This document shows positions 22,281 through 35,640 of a stretch of 64,000 nt of DNA, in pieces. How positions within the stretch are numbered: position 1 is the stretch's first letter; each line of letters begins with the position of its first letter. The stretch is from Campylorhamphus procurvoides (taxonomy: Eukaryota; Chordata; Aves; Passeriformes; Dendrocolaptidae). Made by a program: the position numbers and the translations under genes. The DNA is taken from NCBI GenBank assembly GCA_013396655.1, contig WBMV01007501.1, positions 186,001 to 250,000 on the forward strand. The letters run 5' to 3'. The notes beneath the pieces were generated by a model. That model searched no databases. It was not told where the DNA came from and saw nothing but the letters and a program-made list of their open reading frames with translations.

Positions 22281-25200
22281 AGCCTGCCGGCAAGCGATGG
22301 CACCATGCAGGTCAGGATCAACTTCATGCAGACTGCTCAGGGTGACTAATGTGCATGAAAACTGTACCTCAATAAGAAGACCTTACACATACAAACATAG
22401 AGATGAGACGGATAATATAGAGGCAAAAGTCTGTCTTGCTTCATCCAGGGGAATTTAGGTTTGCTAACAGCTGTGAATCCTCACTTCTGCAGGCTATGCA
22501 CTGGGCTCCTCAAAACAACATTAGGAAAAAATATCCAAGCAGACATAATTACTTCAGTGCTTTCATTTATGACTGCTTCTTCACACATAGCTAGTACTCT
22601 GATTTCCAGAAACTTGTAGCTCTCTGGAAATTCTAGCTGAGAGCAACAGTGCAACAAGTTTTTCAGTGAGACACAAAAGCCATTATAACAAATATCAAAA
22701 CAGCAAGTCAGCCTAAATGTTTAATGAAGTGAGATTCAAACACAGCTTAATAGATTTTCTTCAAAATTTGACAGGAACATCCTTCCTGGTTCTGAAAGAA
22801 AATCTTCAGTTTTCTGTCTGGGTCAATTTTGTGAATTAAAATTGTAAGGAAGCATAAGTAAGTTTTTATTGCTGACCCCTCATCATGGAACATTATGAGG
22901 AGCATTTATTAGTGTGGTACTAAAACAAGAGCTGGTTCTCTGACTCCAGTGATAGCAAAACAAATTCTCTGCTGATGTAAATGTAGTTTAGGTCCTGGGT
23001 GCCATGCGAAAAGGATACTTCACCTGATGCAACAATCAGGTTGTTCCAAGATATAGATTAATTTAGGCTCAATGGATTTATGTCAAGAGAGAATTTTGCC
23101 TAATATTCCTCACTCTGGCTTCTATCTAGGGAAATATTCTAAGAGGAAATTTAAGTGGGTTTTGACTGATTTCATTTATCGAATTCCAATAGAAGACCTC
23201 ACTAGGGAAAGGAAAAGGTCAGCTTTTCCTCAGCACAATCCAAATTAGATGATTGTCAGAACAGCAGGAGATGCTTTTGAAAAACCAATGATAAATGTTT
23301 TTCAGAACTTAGGGACAATTTCTTTTTCACAGATGGTGAGGCACTGCTCAGTCATTCCAGAAGTATGTCTTTTCCTCTTTGGGCATGGACATGGCAGTGG
23401 AAAGAGGCATAAGAGAGAGGTTTGCATTTCTGCAGATTCAGGCCACAGAGGATGATCAGGACTATTAAGAACAATTTGCATAAATGTCTGACAGGTAAGG
23501 CAAATGGTGGGGTTAATTGTGTCTGTCTGGGATGGACAGAAAGACTGGACAACTTCTTGGTCTGAATGCCCTGCAGATCTATCTGTGTAGGACAGGCTGC
23601 TTTGATGTTGTCTTCTCTCCCACAGATCCTCCCCTCCTGCCAAAGGGAGTGTCTCCCTTCAGCAGGACTCTTCTTTATACAAATGCCAGAAAATGAATCC
23701 TGCTAAAGTAATCAATCAGTTTAACAGAATGAAATCCCTGTGTACTAAAAGGTGATATGAAATTATTGCCTAACCTATTAAAGGAATAAGCCTGCTGTAG
23801 CCCAATTACACCTTCACTATATACAATGAAATAGCTCTCAAGCTATTCCTCAACAAAACAATGAACCTGTCATGAAAGAAAAATTTATTGTTCATCAAGG
23901 CTGTGTATTTAGGAAGTAATACTACTTTCAGGGTCACGCTGGTAGTAACTCGGCATGGGATTAAAGGAACTTATAGGGAGTCCTCATTGCATTTTATATT
24001 TTCCCTTTGAGAAGCAACCAAATGTCTGTCTGAAACCCTAGACTTCGCCAGCAAAGGATTATTCAGTGGAAAATAAAAGTGTAGATTGATAAATACAAAG
24101 AATAGCAATTTATAGATGTACCACTTTTTTCTTTGTAAAACTTCCTCCCTGAAAATAATCTTAGAAGTTATACCAGCTAAAAGTAAAGAAACTACACTGA
24201 ATTAAAAAAAAATTAAAAAATAAAAAATTCTTCTGATTTTCTCTGGTGTAGCTGAGAGTCTAACCTCCTGTCAATATGAAGTATTCAGACTCCATATTCC
24301 TGAATCCATTTATAATTCTCTTTGTAGTCTAACAAAGAATTTGTGAGGTGAACTACTTCTAATGATTTTCAGTATTAAGAATTCCCCTCTCAATCTTTGC
24401 AAAAGAAAGAGACATACTAAAATAGAAAGTGTCATATCACAGACTTTTGGTTAGCTGAGCAGCAAGTTAAAATCACAGGGAGAAAAGGTCGTGAAATAGG
24501 CTTAAATATTGATTGGATGCCTGCTCTCATTCTGAAAAGTTTAAGCTGTATATTCCCATGAGCTTCAATTGCTGAAACCTTTTCTAACAGCTCTTCCAGG
24601 CTATGCAAGCAACTTGCTGTCTCACTAACTACTTATCTAATCAAGCTGTAATTAGCATGGCTTTCTTTAGAGAAAAATTAAAAATGACCCAAAGCCATAT
24701 TATAGAAGATGCACATTTGGTGAAAAGAAGAAATACAACAGATTTAAGAACTGCCATTTATAATATGAATGATGCTTTTCCCATCATGAGTTTTTGTGAA
24801 AATCTGTGGAACAATTGCTCCATGTAAATACGATTCCTGAATCATTTAACAATCATTTAAAGCAAAGAAGGTTCTGCTTCTGAGCAATTAGAGTATGATC
24901 AGAAATCACAGAGCTGCTGAGCAGGGAAAGTGAAGATAGTTATAATTCTGCTCCTCCACAATGGGGTGAATGATTGCCATATAATTAAGCTTCTTCAAGC
25001 TTTTATGGAAATATTTATGAAATTAGAACATCTTTTAAATAAATTACTGGTCTATTTATTATTCTAAAAATGTTGCATTGACACAATATTCACCCTGGCT
25101 TGATTGTTAAACTTGTTCATGATTCAGGCTTGGCAGTCTGAAGCTAGAGAGCTGAACATTACCATCACAGGACATTTGCAGCCTGTGCCTACTACATGAC

Positions 25201-26192
25201 CCCATCAACTCAGGCAGAAGAGACAAAACATACTAGGATCACAGCAAGTGGAACAGGAAAAATCTGCCTCCCCAGCATTGTCTTCCCTTACCCTGACTAC
25301 AAAGGCTGTCAAATAAACACTGTGTGAATTACAGGTCCCCTTATTTCAGAAAGAATATTGCACAGCTGCAGGGCTATAAGAAAGCAAGGCAGGTCAATAG
25401 AAACAATAAAAGTCTTGGAAACATTCTCCTAGGAGAAGAAATTGCAATGATTGGAGTTATTTACCTGAAAGTTACAGTTCATGCATAGCAACCACATAGC
25501 TTAGGATGGCTGAAGTGGTTTCTGCCCTCCAGATGTTGGCTCTGCCCTCTTGGAAGATCCCATTTGTACTGCAGTGTTATCAGAGATGTTTGTAAAGCTA
25601 CTGTGAGCCCCATGGTCCAGGTCAGCTGGATGGGGGACCACTAGTGACTCTTCTGGACAGTGAAGACCTCAGAGAAGGCAGAAGGGTTATTTGTGCTTTG
25701 CTGTCTCAAGACACCAGATGAAGGCAGGAATGGAGGTGGTAAGAAGGGAATAGAAATTAAATCAAACACTGAACAAACTCAAATACAAGAGAAAATTCTA
25801 TGACCTATTCTTAGGACCTTGATAGTGCAGGGCACTGTTGCTGGTGACGATGTGAGAAGGTGAAAGAACTCCGTGTGCATAATGCTTTGCTAAAAGTGGT
25901 GTAAGTGAAAATCGCTACAGTTTTGACCCTTACTAAGAGAAGTAGTCTTTCTTATGCTTGCTTTGAAGATTTGCTTCATTGCTTGACCCAATCTGTAATG
26001 AGTAGCATGAAGAGGGTGCTTAAAGCAGAAGCTCTCATCAATGGAGGTCTTTGGGCACCTTCCTTTAAATGGAGAAGAAGGGGACACTTCCAGATGTACC
26101 ATCAGATCTGGTGCAGTGGACTGCTTCCTCTGCTCATTGCTAGCCCCATCGGATTGCAATCCCAGGATGGTCCCATCCCTCTGCTCAGGGTC
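22281..26192. other. Intergenic, no gene seen
   Basis: AT-rich DNA with an A/T low-complexity run at 24200-24230. The overlapping frames at 23.3-23.6 kb and the start of the 146-codon frame at 25.9 kb are not recognisable; the latter runs into a CR1. Confidence 0.65.
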
Positions 26193-26395
26193 ACAGCAAA
26201 AGGACAAGGCAAACGTCACAGGTTCCAGCAAGGGAAACTTCAACCCAACACAAGGAAAGATTTCAGAGAGGTAGAAGGAGCCCAGGAGAGGCAGTGCCAC
26301 CTCCATCTTTGGAAGCGTTCAAAACCAGCTTGGACAAGGGTCTGAGCAACCTGGAGTAAGATAGCCCTGCTCACAGTAGGAGGGTAGAGTAGCTG
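26193..26395 (+). mobile_element. Diverged CR1 LINE 3' fragment
   Basis: It reads AAGGACAAGGCAAACGTCAC, AACACAAGGAAAGATTTC, GTGCCACCTCCATCTTTGGA, CAAAACCAGCTTGGACA, GAGCAACCTGGAGTAAG, in the order of a CR1 3' end. It is clearly older than the 60 kb copy. The 146-codon frame that ends in this element is therefore not a gene. Confidence 0.75.
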
Positions 26396-29300
26396 TTCCT
26401 ATGTATCTGACAGCCTCCCGTACCTCAGCACAGAGACAGTGAAACATTAATGCCTCTATATCATTGCAACTTTTCCTGAAAGATGCAGGAAGGAAAGACA
26501 GAAAATTGACTCTGCATAGGAATGACAGTGTGGACAAGCCCTGGACTCTACAGGACTTTATGTGCATGTAAAAGCCAGTGCTGGATGCCACCAGGTCCCA
26601 ACAGACCATGGATGGAGGGGAAGGAAAGCATCAGTGTGTGACAGCATTGAGGATGTCTATCACGACAGCTTGATTCTTGACTTGCTAATGGATCTACTTC
26701 AGAAAGAAAGGAATTTAATAAAGATTAACCTTCATATTCTTAGGGAAATGAGAAAGAAATGTAGAATGACTTTCACCAATTCACTGATACACGTTCCTCT
26801 CAACGTCTGGTAAAAGGCAATAATATAATCCTACAGGGACTCGAGGAAAGTCATCAGTGTACATTGTTCCCATTTGATTTTTCATCATATCTGTCTATCT
26901 CCTGCCACAAATCATCTGAAATTGTCTCCATTCATTAGAAAAGAATATAATTAGGAATCATATGAAAACATTTCTTTTTTTAAAGAGCACTAACTTACAA
27001 ATGTCTGGTAGATCAAGAGTATTTTCCAGATCCCCAGGCCCCAGTGAAATGAAGCTGCAGCTCAATTATCTTTCAGAGAGATCCACAAACCTCCAGCATT
27101 TTCATTTTATTTCAATACTTCTTTCTTGTCCCTACTGACCTCAAAAACTCTTCCCCCCAAGACATGGAACAATCAACTTTTCTATTATTATCTGAGGAAA
27201 AAGGTTCGTTCCATATTTTTAAATAGCAATGTGATAATAAGGCAGAGGTTTATTTGACTCACAGATATAAGCAGCTGCAGTTCCCCTCAGCAGAATAACT
27301 ATAACTTCCCAGGCTGAAAGGTTTATATGACATCCTTGTACATCCCATGCACAGATTTATGGCCAAGTCCATCTGCAAGGCCATCTTAGAAAAATTATTG
27401 TGCAATTCTAGAAATCAGTACTCAAAAAAACAATTTGGCATATATTGGCTTTTTTTTTTTTCAAAGTGCACAAACTTTTAAAAAATATTCAAATTCATCC
27501 CATCCCAAGGAGCTTGTGAAACAGTGTCTGTCAGAGCACTCAGATGACCTTTCAAGGGCTTCCTACACTGGTGCTACATGCAGACAGACTTGACTGATGA
27601 TTCCCTCTCCCCTGTGTTTTCTTTCCATTCTCATCTCCAAGCATGCAGCAGTCATACTTGGATGCAGCATTTCTTTATAGCTTTTTAGCCACTAATCCAG
27701 TCTTCTCTTAAAAACACCACATCCTCAGTAGATGTAGTTCTTTGCTCTTTCCTGTGCTTTCATGATATACTACCAAAGTGCAAGCTCATGGCTATGGAGA
27801 CTTAGAACTTCTGTGAGCATGAAGTGTTCAGTGTGAATGAGATCAGGACACTTGCACGTCATGCAAGCACAAATACTAAGTGCAGCACAGTATTTTTCTG
27901 TCTTGAGAGCTGCATTGTAGCCACTGCCTGTTTTTCTCTCTCCATTCACTTCATTGTTGTTATAAGCATATGAAGGCACTAATTCTGCATATGCTCCAGT
28001 GAAGAGGATATTTTTTTCTCCATTAGCTTCAGAAAGGATGGGATTTCTTCCATGAAACTTAACTGATATTGAAAAAAATATTCTTTTAAAAGATAGCTGA
28101 ATAAATTTGATCAACAGCAAATTCCAGATCAATTCACTCAGAAGTATTACATTTCTGATAGAGTCATGTAATCCAGAGCTTCTCAGCCAGAGTAAATTTG
28201 TTTACCATTCTTGATCTCAGCAAAACTTGCCATTTTACTCCAGTTAAGGATCTGTCTCAAATTACAAATCAAAATCGTGTAAAACTAATTTTTATTTATT
28301 CTGTGACCTTCCCTTACAAAATTACAGGCATCCAGTGTGAGTAATTTCCATTGAATACATCTTCCCCATTACAATCAATAATGGAAGCAGAAAGCAGATG
28401 AGAAGATATTGTAGCTAGGTTAGAAAATTTTCCCGCCAGATTAGAATGACTATTTCATTTCTCACAAATACTACATTTTTAAAGTGGTCTTACATGTTTT
28501 AATTGCAATGGGCAACATAGCTCACTAGACCATCACTGCAAAGCAGTGCCTGAAGCTCTAAAACATTGAAACTAATGATCTAAAATTTCACAGAGAGAAC
28601 CACAGGCTACACAGCGGTTTTGTGTTTGTGTTACAACAAAATATTTCTCTGTAAACCAAAATGACACATCGAATTTCATGAATAGAGTATAGACCAAGGG
28701 AAAAGAAGTGGTGTAGCCACTATGGATATATATATAAAACATCTCCTGGAAGACACAAAGAGCGTGACTGGTGGGAGTCTATATTTCCCTGTCATGTCTG
28801 TCTAAATGCATGCTTCACACTGGATAGGCTGATTTCTTTTTAATTCTTCTTTTCTCATGCCAAGAAATTAATTCTCATGGTAAAAAATTGTTCCTCTATT
28901 TTGCATACCAGTTCTCATAATATTTGATAATATTTTTTTGGGTCAAAATGTCTTTACTAACTGCTGACAGGGTAGAAAGGTCACCAAACAGATTCATAAG
29001 ACATGTCTGATGATTTCCTTACTATGTTCACGAGCAACATCTCTATTTCAAATTCACAAACAACAAAACAAGTTTTATTTTTCTTTCCCTGTGGGCAGCT
29101 TCAACACCATGAGCACTTGGGATTTCTGCTTCACATGGGAAATTTAAGTGAATCATTTCAAACTCACTATTCACCCTTTTTAGTTTGCTTCAGAAATTAA
29201 ACCAATGTTTACTGAGTTGGTAATCACAGTGGTCCTTCATATGGAATGAGTTATCCGTTATAAAGTAAAGAACTAAAGGATAGAATGACAGATACAATGC

Positions 29301-29584
29301 AGCAACAGGGTATGGCTGGTCATCCAAAGGGTTTGGATGGCAGTATTAAAGTGTAATATAAGGGCATGTTCTGAGATTTGATCTGTGTCTTGTAACACTT
29401 ATGCTAGGTATGTGCAATGGATGTCTCTTCCCAGTGTAGGCTGTGGAGGACAGGATAACTCCTTCCCCCAAATCCACTTTTTTTGTTCAGTGCAAAACCA
29501 GAGACTTCATCCCAACCTAAACCAGCACACCTGGTTAGTGGCAGGAACTGGGCTCCTCAAAAATCCCACATGATCACAAGGTTG
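26396..29584. other. Intergenic, no gene seen
   Basis: AT-rich DNA with a T-run at 27.45 kb and a short TA run at 28.73 kb. The 120-codon minus frame (27770-28132) has no recognisable domain. Confidence 0.65.
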
Positions 29585-29925
29585 GAATGAAAACTGCCTC
29601 GAGCTGGGGTGAGGAAGGGGACATCCATCCTGCCTACCACACGCTGCTGGGGGCCCATCCGCCTGGGAGACTGAGTTCATGAGCCTTGTGGTCCACGCAC
29701 CAGCCACTCTGCTGGCAGAGATCTCCAGCACGTGCTGTCCCTCAGCCCTGGGTGGACACCGACACTGACAAGGCTGTCATGCCACCTCATTCGGCCACCC
29801 AAATTACTCTGCAAGCAATGCACAGTGAGGCAGCCAGAGTCACAGCAGGGACAGGCATGAGAAATACCAGGACTGGGCATCTTCTCAGAGCTGCCCCCTG
29901 TGACTGTTGTAGAGCCACAGACAAA
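29585..29925. other. GC-richer patch, unexplained
   Basis: This region has frames of 103 codons on plus and 74 and 91 on minus, all overlapping and none recognised. No repeat family is recognised either. Confidence 0.35.
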
Positions 29926-31859
29926 AATCTCCGCTGTTTGAATGTCAGACAATGCCCTTCACTGGTGGCTTTATTCTGTGATCCTCATGGGTGGTAAAGA
30001 GCTGGAGGGGGAAATATTTGTCCCCTGCCAGGAATTATTAATTCCTTCCTTTATGAAATGAGAAAGGCATGTATGAGCAATCCCTAAACATAAATTAGAT
30101 GGCTCGATCAGGGGCTGTTGGTCTGGAGAGGCGCCATCTATTTTGCTATGAGGTTTCAAGGAGAGCCTCCAGCAGTTCCTTGAACCCTCAGACTTTCTTC
30201 CCTAGTTAGAATGGGCCATGTGGGTAAGGGCAGCAACTACACTTTTTTCAAGCAATGAGGTCTTCTAAGCAGTGAAGAAGGAGCTACTGACACTGGGCAC
30301 ATCTAGAAACCATGTCAAGCAATTGTCTACGGGGGGTTTGGAGCTGCTATCATCAGTCTGCTTTTAGAAAACTCTATCTCTGTAAATATTGCATGTACGT
30401 ATGATACACATTGCAAGCAAGTATCTATTTGCAAAAAGTATAAAGATGCAGAATAGATTAACAGTTGGGAATACTTACAGTTGCTGTGTATTATTTTTAG
30501 TCACTCTTCTCCCCTAGTGAAAACTTCACTGAGGGGAGAAAAAAGGCTCTTGAAAGGGAGAAAGAAGGAAACTAGATCTCCAAGAGCCGAGTGGGCTTCT
30601 GATTAGAGTAGAAGGAGCAGGCTTAGTAGTGTCTCTTATTTAGGACTAGTTACTTTTTTAAAACGTTCTTTTCCCAATTATCCTGCTTTATTTTTTAAGA
30701 CCTACTAATTCACAGGTATTCAGTAAAATGCTCCATAAATTAATTACAAGGGGATTTATCATATGTTTTGAAATAGTCAGAGGAAAATTCTATGTTGAAG
30801 CAAAGGAGCAGCCTTCTACACTGTAACCAGAACATCTAAGAACATAGTCTTGACTGAAGGAAACGTCACACAGAACTGAGATCCTAAATAACCCAAGTGC
30901 AAGAACTAAGGAAGTGAAAAGTATGCCAGATATTTCTTTTTTTAAGAAACACCAAATAGCAAACAAACCTAAGGGCAAATCTGTCTGTGATTCTTTCCTA
31001 GGAAGAATATTGTACTGCATGCTTGTAAATTCTATGTAAAACTCAAGGAAACAAAACTGCTCCCACCCTTTCAAAAATGCACAGCAGCCCTTCTGGACAT
31101 ACTGGGGAATGACATCAGGCCTTTGCTTCACCAGTTATCCCATTTTGGCAAGTATATTTAGGTACTTCACTGTATATTAACTAAGTTTTTGTTATGGGAA
31201 GAAAACAGTGGATTCAGTCCCCACAGGAGGCAGAGAATACAGTTCTGTGATCCTGGTCTCCCAACACCTAGGTAAGTTATTAAATCTTCTTTTCCTTATA
31301 ATGCTTGCTTGTGAAGTGGATGAAATAATGCTATCCTCCTCAAAGGGTTTTGTGCGAGAAAGACATTGAATAGACAGTACCGCACCCAGGAGTGCTGGTA
31401 ACTGAGATGCCACATGCATGTAAAACAGATAGCAGTGCTGCAGGGTGCTGAGGTTCTCAATGGTGCCCACATGGCAGAAGAACTCCTAGGTTTTTCCATT
31501 GTTCTTTATTCCTCAAACAGGAGAGAGGAGGAGGACTAAAAATAAAATGGAGTCTTGTGTATTTGCAGGTTTCCTAATATGGGTATCAGACTGCCAGTAT
31601 TCAGCATTTTAGAGAACAGCAGTATTAGAAAATTACTTGGAAAAGAAAAAAAATTATACTAAAAATAACTAAAAAGTCAAATGTTTTTGTGCTCCTCCTA
31701 GATGAAGTGAAGCAAATTCAGATTTAACAAAAGGTAATCAAAGATAAGAATATAAATCATTTAACTGAGCAGGTACTGTACTGAGGAAGACAGAGAAATC
31801 TTGCAGCATGGGGTGATGGCTGTAGCAAAAAAATCTACCCCAAAAAAACTTGAAAAGCT
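29926..31859. other. Intergenic, no gene seen
   Basis: The 113-codon minus frame at 30790-31131 is Phe/Cys-rich and unrecognised. No clear repeat was found before the CR1 remnants begin near 31.86 kb. Confidence 0.6.
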
Positions 31860-33125
31860 AATGAAAGAGTGAAATGAAGACCACACAAGAACTTGAGGTA
31901 AATAATAGAACTTTTTTCAAATATATGAAGAAGAGGTCAACAAAGGAATCATTCACATGTCCCAGAGGCAGAAGAACAGAGACCAGATGCCAGAAGAGGT
32001 AGGCACTACAGAAAAATTAAATGAACTTTTTGCTTCACTGTTCATGAGGCAGGAAGATAAACTGTTGCCAAAGAGAGAAATGCACTTTCCTGAGTGAGAA
32101 AAATGAAACACAAAGAGAACTCAAGGTCAAAGAAAAAAAAACTAATAAAATGATTAGATTCTGAGAATGCTTCTGAGACTCCGAGGCTCAACAGGTCCCA
32201 TCCCACTCATTGGCAAGAGCACAGCAAGGAGCCCCTTATAACTGAGTCAGCTTGGATTTACATTGCTTTCTATGATAAAATAACGGGATTTGTGTACAAG
32301 GAGTGATCAGTGGACAACACTTATATCAACTTTAGCAGGGCTTTTGACAGTGTCTCCAACAATATCTTTATCTGAGTTTGGACTCTATGGTCTGGATGGG
32401 TGGGCAACCCACTGGGTGGACAAAAATTGCCTGGAGTGCTAGGCTCAGAGGAGAGTGATTAATGGCTTGTACCCTATGCAGAGCCACGCTGGGGATGACT
32501 GGCTTTACTGCAGAGACCCTGGAGAGTCCTGGCAGACAGCACATGTCAGGAGTGTGCCCTGGCAGCAAAGGTGTTAATAACATCCTGGGCTGTGCTAGCA
32601 GAAGTACATCCAGAAGCTTGTGGAAAGGGATTATCCTCCCACTAAGCACCTGCTTGGCCACCTCTAGACATTATGCTCTTTTGAGCTCCCAGTACAAGAA
32701 GTACATTGAAAAAAATGGAGGAAAAAAAAGTGTTAGGAGCTGGAGCACTAGATTTGTTCATCTTAGAGAAGAGGTGGCTTCAGGTGGAGCTTATAGCAGC
32801 CTGCCTGAACCTGCAAGAAGGTCATCAAGAAGAAGACTAAGCTCTTCACAGTGACAGTGGGGGAATGGGAACCACCAGACATAACTTTGAATAAGAAAAG
32901 TTCATGCTAGGTATTAGGAAAAACTTCTTCCTTGAGAGAACAGTCAGATACTGGAGCAGGTTACCCGGACAACTTGAGTAGTATCCCTCCTGGGAAGTTT
33001 TCAAGACTAACTGGATAAAGCCCTGAGCAACCTGACCTGATATCACATCTGGCCTTTCTTTGCACTGAGTTTGGACCAGAAACCTCTTAAGGTTCCTTTC
33101 AGCCTTGATTATCCTGCAATCTCTA
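31860..33125 (+). mobile_element. Old, partly deleted CR1 LINE including reverse transcriptase remnants
   Basis: This is the longest LINE copy in the window. Around 31.9-32.05 kb it resembles the linker between endonuclease and reverse transcriptase ('...AAATGAACTTTTTGCTTCACTGTTCATG'). At 32325-32360, AGCAGGGCTTTTGACAGTGT matches the conserved 'KAFDTV' stretch of the RT. At 32565-32710, 'AATAACATCCTGGGCTGTGC' and 'CTCCCAGTACAAGAAGTACATTGA' match the C-terminal region, and 32880-33120 is the 3' segment (GTATTAGGAAAAACTTCTTCC, GATACTGGAGCAGG). Several internal segments are missing and all frames are broken. It appears older than the copies at 9 and 60 kb. Confidence 0.8.
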
Positions 33126-33879
33126 GAGTTCAAAGATGAGCCAGCTGAGAAGGGTGTAATGGAAGGCCCCACTAGATCTTGGAAACTTAGACATGCTAAA
33201 GAATAAACCCCTTTAGAGTCCCTGACAAGAGAAGCAGCAGCAATATCAATTAAAGACAAGACTAGGAACAGAGAATAACCAGGAAGTGAGGAAAAAAGGA
33301 GCAAGGATGGAGACTACAATTAAGGGCAGAAAAGCTAATTCCACCAGCCCTGTCCTTGGCTTGCTGTGCAAACTTGAAGAAGCCTCAGGGAAAGTTGTCC
33401 CCAGGGGTTAGGACCACCTTCTTTCCTTCCTAGCTGATGTAAAAATACGGACAACCAGAATTCCAGCCATGGCAGTTGTCCTGGAGCCAAAGGTATGATG
33501 ATGATGACTGTTTGGAAGATACACAGGTATATCCACAGCATACCTCTCCAACAGACACTTGCAGTCCAGGCCTGAACCTGTGTGAGAACAACTTTCTTAC
33601 TGCTCCAGAAAGTCCCCAGAGCATCACCAACAAAACAGGAACCACTCGGAAAACTTCCACCATTTCTACAAGGATTTACTTTATCCTGGGTTAAATGTTT
33701 GCCATGGAGGGACAATAAATGCAAACATTGACTCTGACTGTGAACATCCCTGAAAAACCCAAGGGACTGAAGGCTGCAAAGTATCATAAAAGTATTACTG
33801 CTTTTCTGTCCATGTCTGTGAGAGACTGGGATGGGTAGATCTTATTTCTGTTATCTTTTTTCCCACGTGATTTTGATTT

Positions 33880-33960
33880 CTATCTGTAAAATGGAGGGAC
33901 AACTTTTATGCCAGTAATGCAGGGACTTTGTCAGACTATGTGCACAGTAATAAGGGGCTG
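33880..33960 (+). repeat. Possible MIR-like fragment
   Basis: TCTATCTGTAAAATGGAGGGACAA is the conserved MIR 'catctgtaaaatggggataa' block. Further match towards 33960 is poor. Confidence 0.4.
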
Positions 33961-34809
33961 TTAGATCTCTAGATAAATGTAGATCAAGGAAAACCATGTG
34001 TTCTTACGCTTGTAAATAATTGTGATTTAAAGTGCCATAAAAAGAAGACAATAAACCCATTCCCAGGAGATCAGCAAATAGCACTGTCCAAAGATTATAA
34101 CCCATGGCTGGGGTCATTCTCAATAGACAGCTGTCTCATTTCCCTTTCAAAGAAACAGCCATATATCACACTGCAACTCATCACGAAAGTGTAATAAAAA
34201 TACATATTCATTAACCTTCAGGAAGGAAAAAAACCTGCCGATGAAACAAAAACAAGTCAGCCCAGCCAAGACATGAGACTGTAAGGAGCTCCAAACGAAC
34301 TGAACCAAACGAGGTATTTGGACAGCAGCATACTAGATGAAACAGCCTAGGCATGTGGTTTGTGGGAAACAGTTTAAAACTACTTGTAAACTTTTACATG
34401 CTCTGAATTAGTTGTAACCTTCAAGGGAAATATACAGGAATTACTGTGGACAGGTCAATGAAGACATGTCTTCAATGTGCAGCAGCAATAGGGAAAAAAA
34501 ATAAAGAAAGAATAAAAAGCTAGGGGTTATTGAGTGTGGAACAGACAGAGCATAATACAGAGAACATTAGAATCAATGAGACATCCTCAGCCTTGCCAAG
34601 TCAATAGGCATTTATTTTGTATGCCACCTCTCCTGAAGTCTACAGCCCCAAGTGTCTTGCGAACCAAAGTAACCTAATTGCAGAATTAAATAATAACAAG
34701 GGGAGATAAATTTGATTCTCTGTTCACAAATTGAGTAAAGAGCAAAGGTTTAAAATGAAGTCTGGATGAGGGCTGCAGTCCTTCATGACTGATGAAGAAT
34801 TTCTGCCTA

Positions 34810-34862
34810 GAGAAGACCAGAGACAGAAGAGAGAAGAGCAAGAAAGAAAAGAAAAATAAAGG
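34810..34862 (+). repeat. Purine-rich low-complexity tract
   Basis: About 50 bases are almost only A and G with a few C (AGAAGAGAGAAGAG, AGAAAGAAAAGAAAAA). Confidence 0.7.
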
Positions 34863-35499
34863 CCTGCACTGGCTGCTGAAAGGGAAACAGTATGACTGTT
34901 GGCTAGGTTTATTTGTGGGTAGACATTCACATACATAGCAAAAATTCTATATATAATAGCATTTTAGTGGTTAGCTCCAGGGGAATCATAGTCACTGGTT
35001 CAGTAAGAGCAGGAGTGGTCCTCCAGTGCTGCAATCAGGGTCAGAGCCACACATTTCAACTTTCTGTGCCCATTTTTCACATCCCTGATTTTGTCTGGTT
35101 TTTTCCCCTTTGGATGTTTATTTGTAGGTAACAAACTATTTCTTTATGTTTTCTGTATATTTGTGCTGAATGAGAAAGCCACAGGGCATTAACTGTGCAG
35201 AGAGCAATGCTGACATGCTCAGAGCAGGAGAGCTGAACCTTTGACCTGTCAAGGCCATGTCATTGTATGCAATTTCACAGCAACAGTAATAGGGTGGATT
35301 TGCAGACTCAGAAGGAGGAAAAGAATGAAAGGATACTACTGAAACAACAATTAGTAAAACCAATGGAAAGCCTGAGTTAGGGAGGCTTTAAGAAATTATG
35401 TAAAAGTAGCTAAAGCTCAGACTAATTGAGTCAATAGCAAAGTAATGATGCTGAATCCTGCTGGAGTGGTTCACATTCACACTATTAAAGTTGCAAAGG

Positions 35500-35640
35500 A
35501 ATCACTATCCCCATCACACAGATGAAGAAAATAAGAAAAGGAGAGTTAAGGATCACCCACAAAGTCGTTGAGTCAGACATGGGTACACGGGAGAATCAAA
35601 CTCAGGTTTGCAGTGACCTACCAATGACTACACTGCAGAA
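35500..35640 (-). repeat. MIR/CORE-SINE-like ancient repeat
   Basis: CCCCATCACACAGATGAAGAAAATAAG, then AGTTAAGGATCACCCACAAAGTCGT, GAATCAAACTCAGGTTTGCA and ATGACTACACTGCA follow the reverse complement of an MIR in order (fraction kept only in conserved blocks). Confidence 0.6.

Larger units (their letters stand above)
33126..35499. other. Intergenic, no gene seen
   Basis: Overlapping frames around 33.3-33.8 kb (150 and 77 codons minus, 72 plus) carry no domain I know. A weak MIR trace is at 33.9 kb and a purine-rich tract at 34.8 kb. Confidence 0.6.

Noticed and set aside
25905..26345. 146-codon plus frame and 138-codon minus frame
   Set aside because: They overlap each other, and the plus frame ends in a CR1 fragment. 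No domain is seen.
32846..33304. 152-codon minus frame
   Set aside because: It lies antisense across an old CR1, so the open frame is a shadow of the repeat.
33335..33787. 150-codon minus frame
   Set aside because: No domain, odd composition, and three overlapping frames in other phases.
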